Made by a program: the position numbers and the translations under genes. Source: Agromyces soli (GTDB lineage: Bacteria; Actinomycetota; Actinomycetes; Actinomycetales; Microbacteriaceae). From it: DNA of 64,000 nt. Positions 34,430 to 43,269 of the stretch are shown in pieces. Under the pieces are notes generated by a model. It had not been told where the DNA came from. It worked only from the letters and a program-made list of their open reading frames with translations, and searched no databases. The stretch's first letter is position 1. Every line of letters starts with the position of its first letter. Location of the stretch: contig NZ_CP094533.1 in NCBI RefSeq assembly GCF_022811605.1, positions 806,001 to 870,000 on the forward strand, given 5' to 3'.

Positions 34430-35334
34430 TGCACGAACTCCAGCAGGTCGAGCCCGACCTGCCGCATGCCGTCGAGCACTGCGAGCCGGCTCGAGAGCTG
34501 CGTGTCGGCGTAGTACATCGAGACCGCGAAGGCGACGCTCGCGCGCGGTCCGCGCAGCACACCGACCTCACTGCGCACGCCGCCGTCGGTGCCCGTCTTG
34601 TTCATCAGCAGCACGCTGTGATCGGGCCGCCGGTGCGCGAGCGGATCGAGCCCGAACGCCGCGGACACCATCGACAGGTCGGTGTTCAGGGTCAGCCAGC
34701 CGACGACGCGCTGCGACACCTCGGGCGAGACGATCTCACCCCGCGCGAGCGAGGCGAACAGCCAGGTCAGCTCCTTCGCCGAGCCGATCGAGAGCTGCGG
34801 GGCGTCGTCGGGACCGCGGTGGTCGCGCACGAGGTCGAGCAGCGCGGTGCGGGTGAGGCCGAGCGCCTCGGTGCGGGCGCGCACCGCCTCGAGCCCCACG
34901 TAGCGCAGCAGCACGTTCGTGGCCAGATTGTCGCTCGTCGCGCCGATGAGCGCGGCGAGGTCGGCGATCGGCAAGGAGGGCGACTGCAGGTGCTGCCAGA
35001 TGCCCGCATCGCCGACGGCGTCGCGCGCGTCGCGGTCGAGCACGGTGAGCGCCTCGGTCTCGCTCTCGGCGAGCCGGGCGGCGACCTCGACGAGCAGCAG
35101 CACCTTGCCGATCGACGCGGTCGGCATCACGACGTGGTCGTCGACCGAGAACAGCACCCGGCCGGTGGCGAGGTCGGTCGCCCGCGCCGACACCTGCACC
35201 CCGGCGAGCGCGAGCTCCCCGAGCGCGTCGAAGCCGCGGCTGAAGTCCTCGCTCGCCTCGTCGGTGCGGTGCTTCCCTCGCCGGACATCGGCATGGCGCG
35301 CTCTGCGCTCTGAGCCTTGCGAGGGGGTCACCAC
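34426..35334 (-). CDS. Class A beta-lactamase-fold serine hydrolase
   Basis: The three active-site elements are present in order: TASIGK (S-x-x-K), TSDNLATN (SDN) and MNKTGTD (KTG). The omega-loop motif with the general-base Glu (ExxLN) is not visible; the region reads LVRDHRGPDDAPQLS. There is also no obvious signal peptide. It may therefore be a penicillin-binding or esterase-like relative rather than a true beta-lactamase. I chose the GTG at 35334, which has AGGAG about ten bases upstream; a TTG at 35403 would extend it by 23 low-complexity residues. Its stop overlaps the convergent hydrolase gene. Confidence 0.75.
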   Translation of the reverse strand: MVTPSQGSERRARHADVRRGKHRTDEASEDFSRGFDALGELALAGVQVSARATDLATGRVLFSVDDHVVMPTASIGKVLLLVEVAARLAESETEALTVLDRDARDAVGDAGIWQHLQSPSLPIADLAALIGATSDNLATNVLLRYVGLEAVRARTEALGLTRTALLDLVRDHRGPDDAPQLSIGSAKELTWLFASLARGEIVSPEVSQRVVGWLTLNTDLSMVSAAFGLDPLAHRRPDHSVLLMNKTGTDGGVRSEVGVLRGPRASVAFAVSMYYADTQLSSRLAVLDGMRQVGLDLLEFVH

Positions 35335-35456
35335 GTCGCTTGCACTCTCCTGCTCACGGGCTCGGCGCTCCCCCGCCGCGGGGCGCGGCACGCTCGAGCT
35401 CAACGGTATCTGGTGGGGCGGGTTCCAGTCACGGTGTTCCGGGACCGTGGAGCGGA

Positions 35457-37475
35457 CTACCAGATCGTCACCCGCTCGGCCGGGTCGAGCCAGAGGGCGT
35501 CGTCGGGGGTCACTCCGAAGCCAGTGTAGAACTCATCGATGTTCCTGACGATCTGGTTGCAGCGGAACTCGTTCGGCGAGTGCGGGTCGATGGCGAGCAA
35601 CCGCACCACCTCCGCGTCGCGCCCCTTCATCTGCCAGGCCTGCGCCCACGAGAGGAAGAAGCGCTCGGCGCCGCTCAGCCCGTCGATCACCGGGGGCTCA
35701 GCGCCGCCGAGGGAGAGCAGGTACGCCTTCCAGGCGATCGCGAGGCCGCCGAGGTCGCCGATGTTCTCGCCGATGGTGAGCGCGCCGTTGACGTGCGGGA
35801 GCTCGGAGGCATCCGCCCCAGCATCGCCGCCCTCGGCGAGCTGCGCCGGAACGAGCGCGTCGTACTGGGCGATGAGCGCCTTGGTGCGCTCCTCGAAGGC
35901 GGCGCGGTCGTCGGCCGTCCACCAGTCGGTGAGCCGCCCGTCGCCGTCGTACTTCGAGCCCTGGTCGTCGAAGCCGTGGCCGATCTCGTGGCCGATGACC
36001 GCGCCGATCGCGCCGTAGTTCGCGGCCGCGTCGCGCTCGGGGGTGAAGAAGGGGTACTGCAGGATGGCCGCGGGGAACACGATCTCGTTGAAGCCCGGGT
36101 TGTAGTACGCGTTGATCGTCTGCGGGGTCATGAACCACTCGTCGCGATCGATCGGCTTGCCGATCTTGCCGAGTTCGCGGCGGAACTCGAACTCCGCCGT
36201 CGCCCGCACGTTGGCGACGAGGTCGCCGGGCTCGATACCGAGGCTCGAGTAGTCGCGCCACTTCACCGGGAAGCCGATCTTCGGCGTGAACTTCGCGAGC
36301 TTGTCGAGCGCCTTGCGCTTCGTCTCCTCGCCCATCCAGTCGAGGCCGACGATGGACTCGCGGTAGGCCTCGACGAGGTAGCCGACGAGCTCGTCCATCT
36401 GCTCCTTCGCGGCGGGCGGGAAGTGCCGTTCCACGTAGATGCGGCCGACGGCCTCGCCCATCGCGCCCTCGACGAGGGAGACACCGCGCTTCCAACGCTC
36501 CCGCAGCTGCGGCGTGCCGGTGAGGGTGCGGCCGTAGAAGTCGAAGTTCGCCTCGACGAAGTCCTTCGAGAGGTAGGGGGATGCCCCGCGCACGACCTGC
36601 CACGCGAGCCAGTCGCGCCACGCCGGCACGCGCTCCTCGGTGAGCAGCGCGCCCAGCCCCTCGACGAAGCTCGGCTGGCGGACGACGAGCTCGGCGAACG
36701 CCGCCTCCGGGGCGCCCATCGCGTCCCGCCAGACGGCGAGCCCGGCGGAGGCCGGGTCGGCGCCGGGGAAGGCGAGCGCCGCGGCATCCGCCCAGCTCTT
36801 CAGGTTGTACGTCTTCTCGCTGTCGCGGGAGTCGACGTTGCTCCAGTGCACCGCGGCGATCGCGGTCTCGAGCTCGAACACGCGCGCCGCGCGCTCGGCG
36901 GCGCCGTCGAGCTTCGCGAGCCGGAACATCCGCTCGAGGTGCGATCGGTACGCCTCGCGCACCTCGGCGAAGCGCTCCTCGCGGAAGTAGCTCTCATCGG
37001 GCAGGCCGATGCCGCCCTGCTCGACGAAGACGAGGTAGCGCTCGGGGTCTCCCGGGTCGTTGTCGACGAAGAGCTGCGCGAAGCCCGCGACGCCCTGGCG
37101 CTCGAGGCGACCGAGGGTCTCGAGGAAGCTCGGCACGTCGCCGATGAGCGACACCTCGACGAGCTGGCCGGCGATCGGCGTGGCGCCGAGGAGCTCGGCG
37201 TGCTGCTCGTCCATGAAGCTCGCGAAGAGGTCGCCGACCTTGCGCTCCTCGGTGCCGGGGTCGGCCCCCTGCGCCTCGACGATGATCTCGCGGACCGCCC
37301 GCTCGGCCTCCTCGTGCAGCTCGATGAACGAGCCGAACCGGGCCTTGTCGGCGGGGATCTCGGTGCGATCGATCCACTTGCCGTTGACGTGTCGGAACAG
37401 ATCGTCCTGCGGGCGCACGCCCGGGTCGAGTTCGTCGAGCGCGATGCCGGAGCTGAGGGTGCCGTCGTCGGTCAT
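35457..37475 (-). CDS. pepO: M13-family zinc metallopeptidase (PepO-like)
   Basis: Cytoplasmic-type neprilysin homologue of 672 residues. It opens with DLFRHVNGKWIDRTEIPADKAR, typical of bacterial PepO. The zinc site is GHEIGHGFDDQG (HEIGH at about residues 496-500) with the third ligand in LTIGENIGDLGG; INAYYNPGFNEIVFPAAILQ is the conserved substrate-binding strand. The protein ends in ...RVTIW, close to the family norm of a C-terminal Trp. TGGAG precedes the ATG. It probably cleaves short peptides. Confidence 0.94.
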   Translation of the reverse strand: MTDDGTLSSGIALDELDPGVRPQDDLFRHVNGKWIDRTEIPADKARFGSFIELHEEAERAVREIIVEAQGADPGTEERKVGDLFASFMDEQHAELLGATPIAGQLVEVSLIGDVPSFLETLGRLERQGVAGFAQLFVDNDPGDPERYLVFVEQGGIGLPDESYFREERFAEVREAYRSHLERMFRLAKLDGAAERAARVFELETAIAAVHWSNVDSRDSEKTYNLKSWADAAALAFPGADPASAGLAVWRDAMGAPEAAFAELVVRQPSFVEGLGALLTEERVPAWRDWLAWQVVRGASPYLSKDFVEANFDFYGRTLTGTPQLRERWKRGVSLVEGAMGEAVGRIYVERHFPPAAKEQMDELVGYLVEAYRESIVGLDWMGEETKRKALDKLAKFTPKIGFPVKWRDYSSLGIEPGDLVANVRATAEFEFRRELGKIGKPIDRDEWFMTPQTINAYYNPGFNEIVFPAAILQYPFFTPERDAAANYGAIGAVIGHEIGHGFDDQGSKYDGDGRLTDWWTADDRAAFEERTKALIAQYDALVPAQLAEGGDAGADASELPHVNGALTIGENIGDLGGLAIAWKAYLLSLGGAEPPVIDGLSGAERFFLSWAQAWQMKGRDAEVVRLLAIDPHSPNEFRCNQIVRNIDEFYTGFGVTPDDALWLDPAERVTIW

Positions 37476-37501
37476 GCGCTCCAGCCTAGGCGGCGAAGCC
37501 T

Positions 37502-37530
37502 GAACGGTGGCCCGTGATTTCCCACCGTTC
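37502..37530. promoter_or_regulatory. Inverted repeat between pepO and yccF
   Basis: GAACGGTGG (37502-37510) and CCACCGTTC (37522-37530) form a perfect 9-base inverted repeat with an 11-base loop, in the 75-base gap between two divergent genes. It could be an operator for either gene. No regulator of known specificity is adjacent. Confidence 0.4.
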
Positions 37531-37550
37531 GATGCGAAGATGGAAGCCGT

Positions 37551-37925
37551 ATGAACACCGTGCTCAACGTCATCTGGCTCGTGCTCTCCGGGTTCTGGCT
37601 GTTCCTCGGCTACCTCGTGGCCGGGGTGATCATGTGCGTGCTCATCGTGACGATCCCGTGGGGCATCGCCTCGTTCCGCATCGCGCGCTACGCGCTCTGG
37701 CCGTTCGGCCGCGAGGTCGTGCAGAAGCCGACCTCGGGCGCGTGGGCGTTCATCGGCAACGTGATCTGGTTCCTGCTCGCCGGGCTCTGGCTCGCGATCG
37801 GGCACGTGCTGTCCGGGGTGGCGCTCTGCATCACGATCATCGGCATCCCGCTCGGAATCGCCGACTTCAAGATGATCCCGATCTCGCTCGCCCCGCTCGG
37901 CAAGGAGATCGTCGACAAGGCATGA
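37551..37925 (+). CDS. yccF: YccF-domain inner membrane protein
   Basis: Protein of 124 residues built from two YccF repeats, each a hydrophobic helix followed by a conserved loop: CVLIVTIPWGIASFRIARYALWPFG and CITIIGIPLGIADFKMIPISLAPLG. Four membrane segments are visible. The family is found in many bacteria and has no settled function. A GGAAG site lies upstream of the ATG. MATE follows 59 bases later on the same strand. Confidence 0.9.
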   Translation: MNTVLNVIWLVLSGFWLFLGYLVAGVIMCVLIVTIPWGIASFRIARYALWPFGREVVQKPTSGAWAFIGNVIWFLLAGLWLAIGHVLSGVALCITIIGIPLGIADFKMIPISLAPLGKEIVDKA

Positions 37926-37984
37926 CGGTCGCACGGCCGGGCCGGGCGGGCCCGTCGGCGGCAGGCCGTAGGCTCGACGGGCAC

Positions 37985-39331
37985 ATGAGCACCACGCCCC
38001 AACGCCGTTCCGTCGACCGCGACATCCTGCGTCTCGCGCTGCCCGCGCTCGGCGCGCTCATCGCCGAGCCCGCGTTCCTGCTCGCCGACACCGCCATGGT
38101 CGGCCACCTCGGCGCGACGCCGCTCGCCGGGCTCGGCCTGGCCAGCGCGGTACTGCAGACGATCATCGGGCTGATGATCTTCCTCGCCTACGCGACGACC
38201 CCGGCGGTCGCCCGACGGCTCGGCGCGGGCGACGAGCGCGGCGCGGTGCAGGCGGGCATCGACGGGCTCTGGCTCGCGCTCGGGCTCGGCGCACTGCTCG
38301 GGCTCGCCGGCTGGGCCGCGACGCCCGCGCTCGTCGGCGCGTTCGGGGCCGACCCGGCGGTCGCCGATGCCGCCCGCAGCTACCTCGGCATCTCTATGGC
38401 CGGTCTGCCCGCCATGCTGCTCGTGTTCGCCGCGACCGGCCTGCTCCGCGGCCTGCAGGACACCCGCACCCCGCTCTGGGTCGCAGGCATCGGCTTCGCC
38501 GCGAACATCGCGCTGAACTTCGTCTTCATCTACCTCGCCGGCTGGGGCATCGCCGGCTCGGCCGTCGGCACCGTCGTCGCGCAGTGGGGCATGGTCGCCG
38601 TCTACCTGATCGTCGTCGCCCGGCACGTCCGGCGCGCGGGCGCGGGCTGGCGTCCGCACCGGGCCGGCCTCCTCGGCGGTGCGTCGTCGAGCGGCTGGCT
38701 GTTCCTGCGCACGCTGAGCCTGCGGGCGGCGCTGCTGCTGTCGACCTGGTCGGCGACGGCGCTCGGGCCCGACGAGCTCGCGGCCTACCAGGTGGCGATC
38801 TCGATCTACTTCACCCTCGGCTTCGCGCTCGACGCCCTGGCGATCGCCGCGCAGGCGCTCGTCGGCCGCGGGCTCGGCGCGGGCGACGTCGCCGAAGTGC
38901 GGCTCGTGCTGCGCCGCTGCGTGCAGTGGGGCATCGGCTCGGGCCTCGTGATCGGCGCGCTCGTCGTCTCGACCGCGTGGGTGCTGCCGCAGCTGTTCAC
39001 CTCCTCGGCCGAGGTCGCCGCACTGCTTCCGCCGGCGCTCGTCGTGCTCGGCATCTCGGCGCCGCTCGGCGGGCTGGTCTTCGTGCTCGACGGCGTGCTC
39101 ATCGGCGCGGGCGACGCCCGCTACCTCGCCTGGACCGGCCTCGTGAACCTCGCGGCGTACGCGCCGCTCGCGCTCGGCGCCGTCTGGTGGGCGGATGCCT
39201 CGGGCGCCCCCGGCGCCACGACGCTCGCCTGGCTCATAGCGGCGTTCGCCCTGGGCTACCTCGCGGCCCGCGCGATCACGCTCTCGCTGCGCGCGCGGGG
39301 CAGCCGCTGGATGGTCACCGGGGTGGCGTAG
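37985..39331 (+). CDS. MATE-family multidrug exporter (DinF-like)
   Basis: Protein of 448 residues with about twelve helices. The N-terminal half begins RDILRLALPALGALIAEPAFLLADTAMVGHLGATPLAGLGLA, the MATE/DinF signature. The second half repeats the pattern (LSTWSATALGPDELAAYQVAISIYFTLGFALDALAIAAQALVGR). Substrates of DinF-type exporters are varied (toxins, drugs); none can be assigned. It ends 21 bases before the stop of the convergent lacI-type gene. Confidence 0.92.
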   Translation: MSTTPQRRSVDRDILRLALPALGALIAEPAFLLADTAMVGHLGATPLAGLGLASAVLQTIIGLMIFLAYATTPAVARRLGAGDERGAVQAGIDGLWLALGLGALLGLAGWAATPALVGAFGADPAVADAARSYLGISMAGLPAMLLVFAATGLLRGLQDTRTPLWVAGIGFAANIALNFVFIYLAGWGIAGSAVGTVVAQWGMVAVYLIVVARHVRRAGAGWRPHRAGLLGGASSSGWLFLRTLSLRAALLLSTWSATALGPDELAAYQVAISIYFTLGFALDALAIAAQALVGRGLGAGDVAEVRLVLRRCVQWGIGSGLVIGALVVSTAWVLPQLFTSSAEVAALLPPALVVLGISAPLGGLVFVLDGVLIGAGDARYLAWTGLVNLAAYAPLALGAVWWADASGAPGATTLAWLIAAFALGYLAARAITLSLRARGSRWMVTGVA

Positions 39332-39352
39332 CGCGCGGGCGGCGCGGCGCGA

Positions 39353-40423
39353 TCAGCGCGCCGGCGGCGCCGTCGTGTCGCCGAGGTGCAGCGTGCTCGT
39401 GAAAGCGAGCGACGTCGCCGGCTCGCCCGCGAGCAGCCGCACCACGGCCTCGCCCGCGGCACGTCCCTTGTCGGTCGAGGGCTGGTCGAGCGTGGTCAGG
39501 TCGTGCCGAAGGCCGTCGACGCGGATGCCGTCGAAGCCGACGACGCTGAGCTCGCCCGGCACGGCCAGCCCGAGTTCCTCCGCCGCGTGGATCACGCCCG
39601 CCGCGAGCAGGTCGCTCTGCGCGATGATCGCCGTCGGGCGGGCCTCGGCGGGCAGCGCCCGGCCCGAGCCGTCCGCCAGCAGGAGCAGCGCCGCGAGCCG
39701 GCCGTCCTCGATCGAGCTCGTCGCCGCCGCGACCGCGGGCGCGGTCGGGAAGACGTCGCGCGCCCCCTGCAGGCGCTCGATCGTGACCTGGGTCGAGGCG
39801 CGCGCCTCGAGGGCCGCGTCGACCGGGCCGCTCGTGCGCTCGGCGTCGAAGGGCAGCGTCACGACGCCGACGTCGCGGTGGCCGAGGCTCCGCAGGTGCT
39901 CGGCGCCGCGTCGGGTGGCGTCGCGATTGTCGATGGAGATATCGGGGACGTCGTCACCCGTGGGGCCGCCCTCGATCGCGACGGTGGGGATGCCTCGGCG
40001 GCGCAGGATCTCGAGGGAGTGCTCGACCCGTGGGCTGCAGCCGATGAGCACGACGGCGTCGACCGGGGCGTCCTCGATGGTGGCGCCCTCGGACTCCCCG
40101 CCGATGAACGGCAGCAGCAGGAGCGCCGCACCGAGCGGGGCGATGCCGTCGGCGATGCCGTCGAGGGTGCGGATCTTCACGGGGTCGAGGAAGGCGCTGC
40201 GCACCCGCTCCTCGAGCACGACGCCGACGATGCCGGAGCGGCCGCGGCGGAGCGAGCGCGCCCGCGGGTCGGGCCCGGCGTAGCCGAGCTCGGCGGCGGC
40301 GGCGAGCACCCGCTCCTTCGTGGCATCCGACACGGGACCCGAACCGGAGAAGGCGAGCGACGCGGTCGACGCCGAGACGCCGGCGCGGGCGGCCACGTCG
40401 GCGAGGGTCGGTCGGGCGGTCAT
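39353..40423 (-). CDS. LacI-family transcriptional regulator
   Basis: Regulator of 356 residues. The N-terminal helix-turn-helix and hinge are clear: TLADVAARAGVSASTASLAFSGSGPVSDATKERVLAAAAELGY, followed by a periplasmic-binding-type sensor domain (SGIVGVVLEERV, VDAVVLIGCSPR, VVGFDGIRVDGL, TTLDQPSTDKGRAAGE). Its promoter appears leaderless: TAGACT (40435-40430) ends six bases before the ATG. A palindrome of the LacI type lies just upstream at 40457-40470, and two further copies sit at the MFS gene promoter, so the regulator probably controls itself and the transporter. Confidence 0.92.
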   Translation of the reverse strand: MTARPTLADVAARAGVSASTASLAFSGSGPVSDATKERVLAAAAELGYAGPDPRARSLRRGRSGIVGVVLEERVRSAFLDPVKIRTLDGIADGIAPLGAALLLLPFIGGESEGATIEDAPVDAVVLIGCSPRVEHSLEILRRRGIPTVAIEGGPTGDDVPDISIDNRDATRRGAEHLRSLGHRDVGVVTLPFDAERTSGPVDAALEARASTQVTIERLQGARDVFPTAPAVAAATSSIEDGRLAALLLLADGSGRALPAEARPTAIIAQSDLLAAGVIHAAEELGLAVPGELSVVGFDGIRVDGLRHDLTTLDQPSTDKGRAAGEAVVRLLAGEPATSLAFTSTLHLGDTTAPPAR

Positions 40424-40456
40424 GCCCCGAGTCTAGGGGCCGGGCCTGCGAGCCGC

Positions 40457-40470
40457 CCGAATCGATTCGA
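40457..40470. promoter_or_regulatory. Candidate LacI operator at its own promoter
   Basis: CCGAATCGATTCGA is symmetric around a central CG (CGAATCGATTCG) and matches the two operator copies at 43114 and 43129 in 13 of 14 bases. It lies 22 bases upstream of the -10 box of the lacI gene, at the -35 position. The rest of the 217-base gap to kbl is GC-rich low complexity (runs of CCCGCG). Confidence 0.65.
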
Positions 40471-40640
40471 GCGCCCGCCCGCCCGTGCCCGTCCGCCTGC
40501 CCGCGCCCGCGCCCGCGCCCAGCCTGCGCCCCGCGCGAGTTGCACGACGATGCGCCGACGCGCCGGGACGGGCTGGCGCTGCGAGCGATTCGCTGTGCGA
40601 CTCGCCACGGGACGGGCGCGAGGGATGCGTGCGCGCCGGC

Positions 40641-41849
40641 TCAGGCGGGGGCGACCTCGTCGCGCGCGGCGGTGAAGGCCTCGACGCAGGCGCGGATCTC
40701 GTCCTCGGAGTGCGCGGCCGACAGCTGCACGCGGATGCGCGCCTGCCCCTTCGGCACCACGGGGTACGAGAACGCGGTCACGTACACGCCGCGGGCCTGC
40801 AGCGCGTCGGCGATGCGGGCGGTGAGGGCCGCGTCGCCGAACATGACGGGAACGATGGGGTGCTCGCCGGGCAGCAGCTCGAAGCCCGCCTCGGTCATGA
40901 GCTCGCGGAACAGGGCCGCGTTCGCCTTCAGCTGCTCGCGCAGTTCGCCCGACGAGGACAGCAGCGCGAGCGCCTCGAGCGTGCCCGCGACGATCGCCGG
41001 GGCGAGCGTGTTCGAGAAGAGGTACGGGCGGGCGCGCTGGCGCAGCAGGTCGACGATCTCCTGCCGGGCCGCGACGTAGCCGCCCGAGGCGCCGCCGAGC
41101 GCCTTGCCGAAGGTGCCGGTCGTGATGTCGACCCGCCCCTCGACGCCGCACAGCTCCGGCGTGCCGCGGCCGTTCGCCCCGACGAAGCCGACGGCGTGCG
41201 AGTCGTCCACGAAGACGAGCGCGCCGTAGCGGTCGGCGAGGTCGCAGATCTCCCGCAGCGGGGCGATGTAGCCGTCCATCGAGAAGACGCCGTCGGTGAC
41301 GATCACCTTGCGCCGGGCGTCGGATGCCTCGACGAGCCGCTGCTCGAGCTCGGCCAGGTCGCGGTTCGCGTAGCGGTACCGGCGGGCCTTGGACAGGCGG
41401 ATGCCGTCGATGATCGACGCGTGATTTAGCGCGTCGGAGATGATCGCATCCTCCGGGCCGAACAGCGTCTCGAAGACGCCGCCGTTCGCGTCGAAGCAGG
41501 AGGAGAACAGGATGGTGTCGTCGTAGCCGAGGAACTCGCTCACCCGCGCCTCGAGCTCGAGGTGCTGGGTCTGCGTGCCGCAGATGAACCGCACGCTCGC
41601 CATCCCGTAGCCCCACTCGTCGAGGCCGCGGTGCGCGGCCGCCACGATGCGCGGGTCGTCGGCGAGGCCGAGGTAGTTGTTCGCGCAGAAGTTCAGCACC
41701 CGCGCCAGTCCGATGCCGTCGGCACCGCCGGAGGCGATGTCCACCTCGGACGACTGCGGTCCGACGATGCCGCGCTCCCGCTTCGTGAGTCCCGCGGCGT
41801 CGATCTCGTCGAGCTCGGCGCGCAATTGCGCCTTCACGTCTCCGTACAT
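40641..41849 (-). CDS. kbl: Glycine C-acetyltransferase (2-amino-3-ketobutyrate CoA ligase)
   Basis: PLP enzyme of 402 residues that cleaves 2-amino-3-ketobutyrate with CoA to glycine and acetyl-CoA. Signatures are [56 protein letters not shown] and the PLP-lysine region [18 protein letters not shown]. It starts 17 bases after tdh, its usual partner, so the pair converts threonine to glycine. The ATG was chosen for position after tdh. Confidence 0.95.
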   Translation of the reverse strand: MYGDVKAQLRAELDEIDAAGLTKRERGIVGPQSSEVDIASGGADGIGLARVLNFCANNYLGLADDPRIVAAAHRGLDEWGYGMASVRFICGTQTQHLELEARVSEFLGYDDTILFSSCFDANGGVFETLFGPEDAIISDALNHASIIDGIRLSKARRYRYANRDLAELEQRLVEASDARRKVIVTDGVFSMDGYIAPLREICDLADRYGALVFVDDSHAVGFVGANGRGTPELCGVEGRVDITTGTFGKALGGASGGYVAARQEIVDLLRQRARPYLFSNTLAPAIVAGTLEALALLSSSGELREQLKANAALFRELMTEAGFELLPGEHPIVPVMFGDAALTARIADALQARGVYVTAFSYPVVPKGQARIRVQLSAAHSEDEIRACVEAFTAARDEVAPA

Positions 41850-41866
41850 GTGCGTTCCACCCGTTC

Positions 41867-42910
41867 CTATACTTCGGTCCAGTCGAGGATGACCTTGCCC
41901 GCACCCGCGGACGCGGCGACGTCGAACGCCGCCCGCCACTCCCTGGCGGGGAAGCGGTCGGAGATCACGCTCGCGACGGCGTCCCGCAGCGGCTCGCTCG
42001 TCTGCAGCATCGCGGACATCGAGTTCCAGGTCTCGAACATCTCGCGCCCGTAGATGCCCTTCAGCGTCAGCATGTGCGTCACGACCTTGCCCCAGTCGAT
42101 CGCGTACGGCTCGGCGGGCAGGCCCAGCATCGCGATCCGGCCGCCGTGGTTCATGTTCTCGAGCAGCTCCGGCAGCGCCTTCGGCGAGCCGCTCATCTCG
42201 AAGCCGACGTCGAAGCCCTCGCGCATGCCGAGCCGCTCCTGCGCCTCGCGCACCCGCTCCTTCGACACATCCACCACGTCGTCCGCGCCCATGCGGCGCG
42301 CGAGCTCGAGGCGGGCCGGCGAGACATCCGTCGCGACCACGAAGCGCGCCCCCACGTGTCGGGCGACCGCGATCGACATCAACCCGATCGGCCCGCAGCC
42401 GGTGACGAGCACGTCCTCGCCGACCACGCCGAAGGCGAGCGCCGTGTGCACCGCGTTGCCGAAGGGATCGAAGATCGCACCCAGCTCGGGATCGACCGGG
42501 GAATGGTGCACCCACACGTTCTGCCCGGGGATCACGATGTACTCCGCGAACGCGCCGTCGCGGTGCAGGCCCACGCCCTGCGTGCGGATGCACATCTGCC
42601 GGCGGCCGGCACGGCAGTTGCGGCACATCCCGCACACCACGTGCCCCTCGCCCGACACCAGATCGCCGACCGAGACGTCGTGCACGAGCGGACCGACCTC
42701 GACGACCTCGCCCGAGAACTCGTGCCCCGGGATCAGCGGCGTCGCGATGGTCGACGCGGCCCAGTCGTCCCACTTCTCGATGTGCAGGTCCGTGCCGCAG
42801 ATGCCCGTGCGCAGCACCCGGATCTTCACATCGGCCGGCCCCACCTCGGGCTCCGGCCGATCCACGAACTCGAATCCGGCACCGGGCGCGGCTTTGAACA
42901 GGGCCTTCAT
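41867..42910 (-). CDS. tdh: L-threonine 3-dehydrogenase
   Basis: Zinc-dependent medium-chain dehydrogenase of 347 residues. Zinc and cofactor motifs are visible: [15 protein letters not shown] with the catalytic Cys, [12 protein letters not shown], the structural [15 protein letters not shown], and the NAD site [31 protein letters not shown] is typical of Tdh. The ATG at 42910 is preferred because GATGGAG, itself containing an upstream ATG at 42922, serves as its ribosome-binding site. It makes 2-amino-3-ketobutyrate for Kbl. A possible minus-strand promoter is CTGAAA/TACGAT at 43029-43000. Confidence 0.95.
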   Translation of the reverse strand: MKALFKAAPGAGFEFVDRPEPEVGPADVKIRVLRTGICGTDLHIEKWDDWAASTIATPLIPGHEFSGEVVEVGPLVHDVSVGDLVSGEGHVVCGMCRNCRAGRRQMCIRTQGVGLHRDGAFAEYIVIPGQNVWVHHSPVDPELGAIFDPFGNAVHTALAFGVVGEDVLVTGCGPIGLMSIAVARHVGARFVVATDVSPARLELARRMGADDVVDVSKERVREAQERLGMREGFDVGFEMSGSPKALPELLENMNHGGRIAMLGLPAEPYAIDWGKVVTHMLTLKGIYGREMFETWNSMSAMLQTSEPLRDAVASVISDRFPAREWRAAFDVAASAGAGKVILDWTEV

Positions 42911-43082
42911 GTGGAACTCCATCGTGGTTCAGGGCACGGAACCGCTGGGTGCGGCGGTCCGTGCGAGTCGGTCCGGTGGGTGCGCCGGATGCCTCAGCCA
43001 TCGTATCGACGCGCGGGCGGATGTTTCAGGGGGCGCGGTCAGCTTCACCCGGCAGGCGGATGCCTCGGCGCCGCGTCGGCCC

Positions 43083-43142
43083 TTGCACGCGGCGGTCTGC
43101 GTCGCTATCGTGGTCGAATCGATTCGACTCGAATCGATTCGA
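43083..43142 (+). promoter_or_regulatory. MFS gene promoter with two tandem LacI-type operators
   Basis: TTGCAC (43083-43088) and TATCGT (43106-43111) are 17 bases apart, a good primary promoter. Directly downstream lie two perfect 14-base palindromes TCGAATCGATTCGA at 43114-43127 and 43129-43142, covering the expected transcription start. A repressor bound there would block initiation. The wider gap 42911-43269 (359 bases) holds otherwise only the possible tdh promoter, two GGATGCCTC copies (42987, 43058) and a 5' leader of about 150 bases. Confidence 0.7.
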
Positions 43143-43269
43143 GGGACGTGGCGGGCTGGACTGGACCCCGGTCCGCCGCGCACCCCGCTCCGCACGACCA
43201 CCCCGCATCGGCCAGACTGGGAGCGGCATCCCGGCCGTTCGGGCCGACGACGACCGCGAGGACGACCGG

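Noticed and set aside
40424-40640. Possible CRISPR or minisatellite in the CCCGCG-rich stretch between lacI and kbl
   Set aside because: The repeats are 6-base and irregular with no spacers; simple low-complexity sequence plus one operator.
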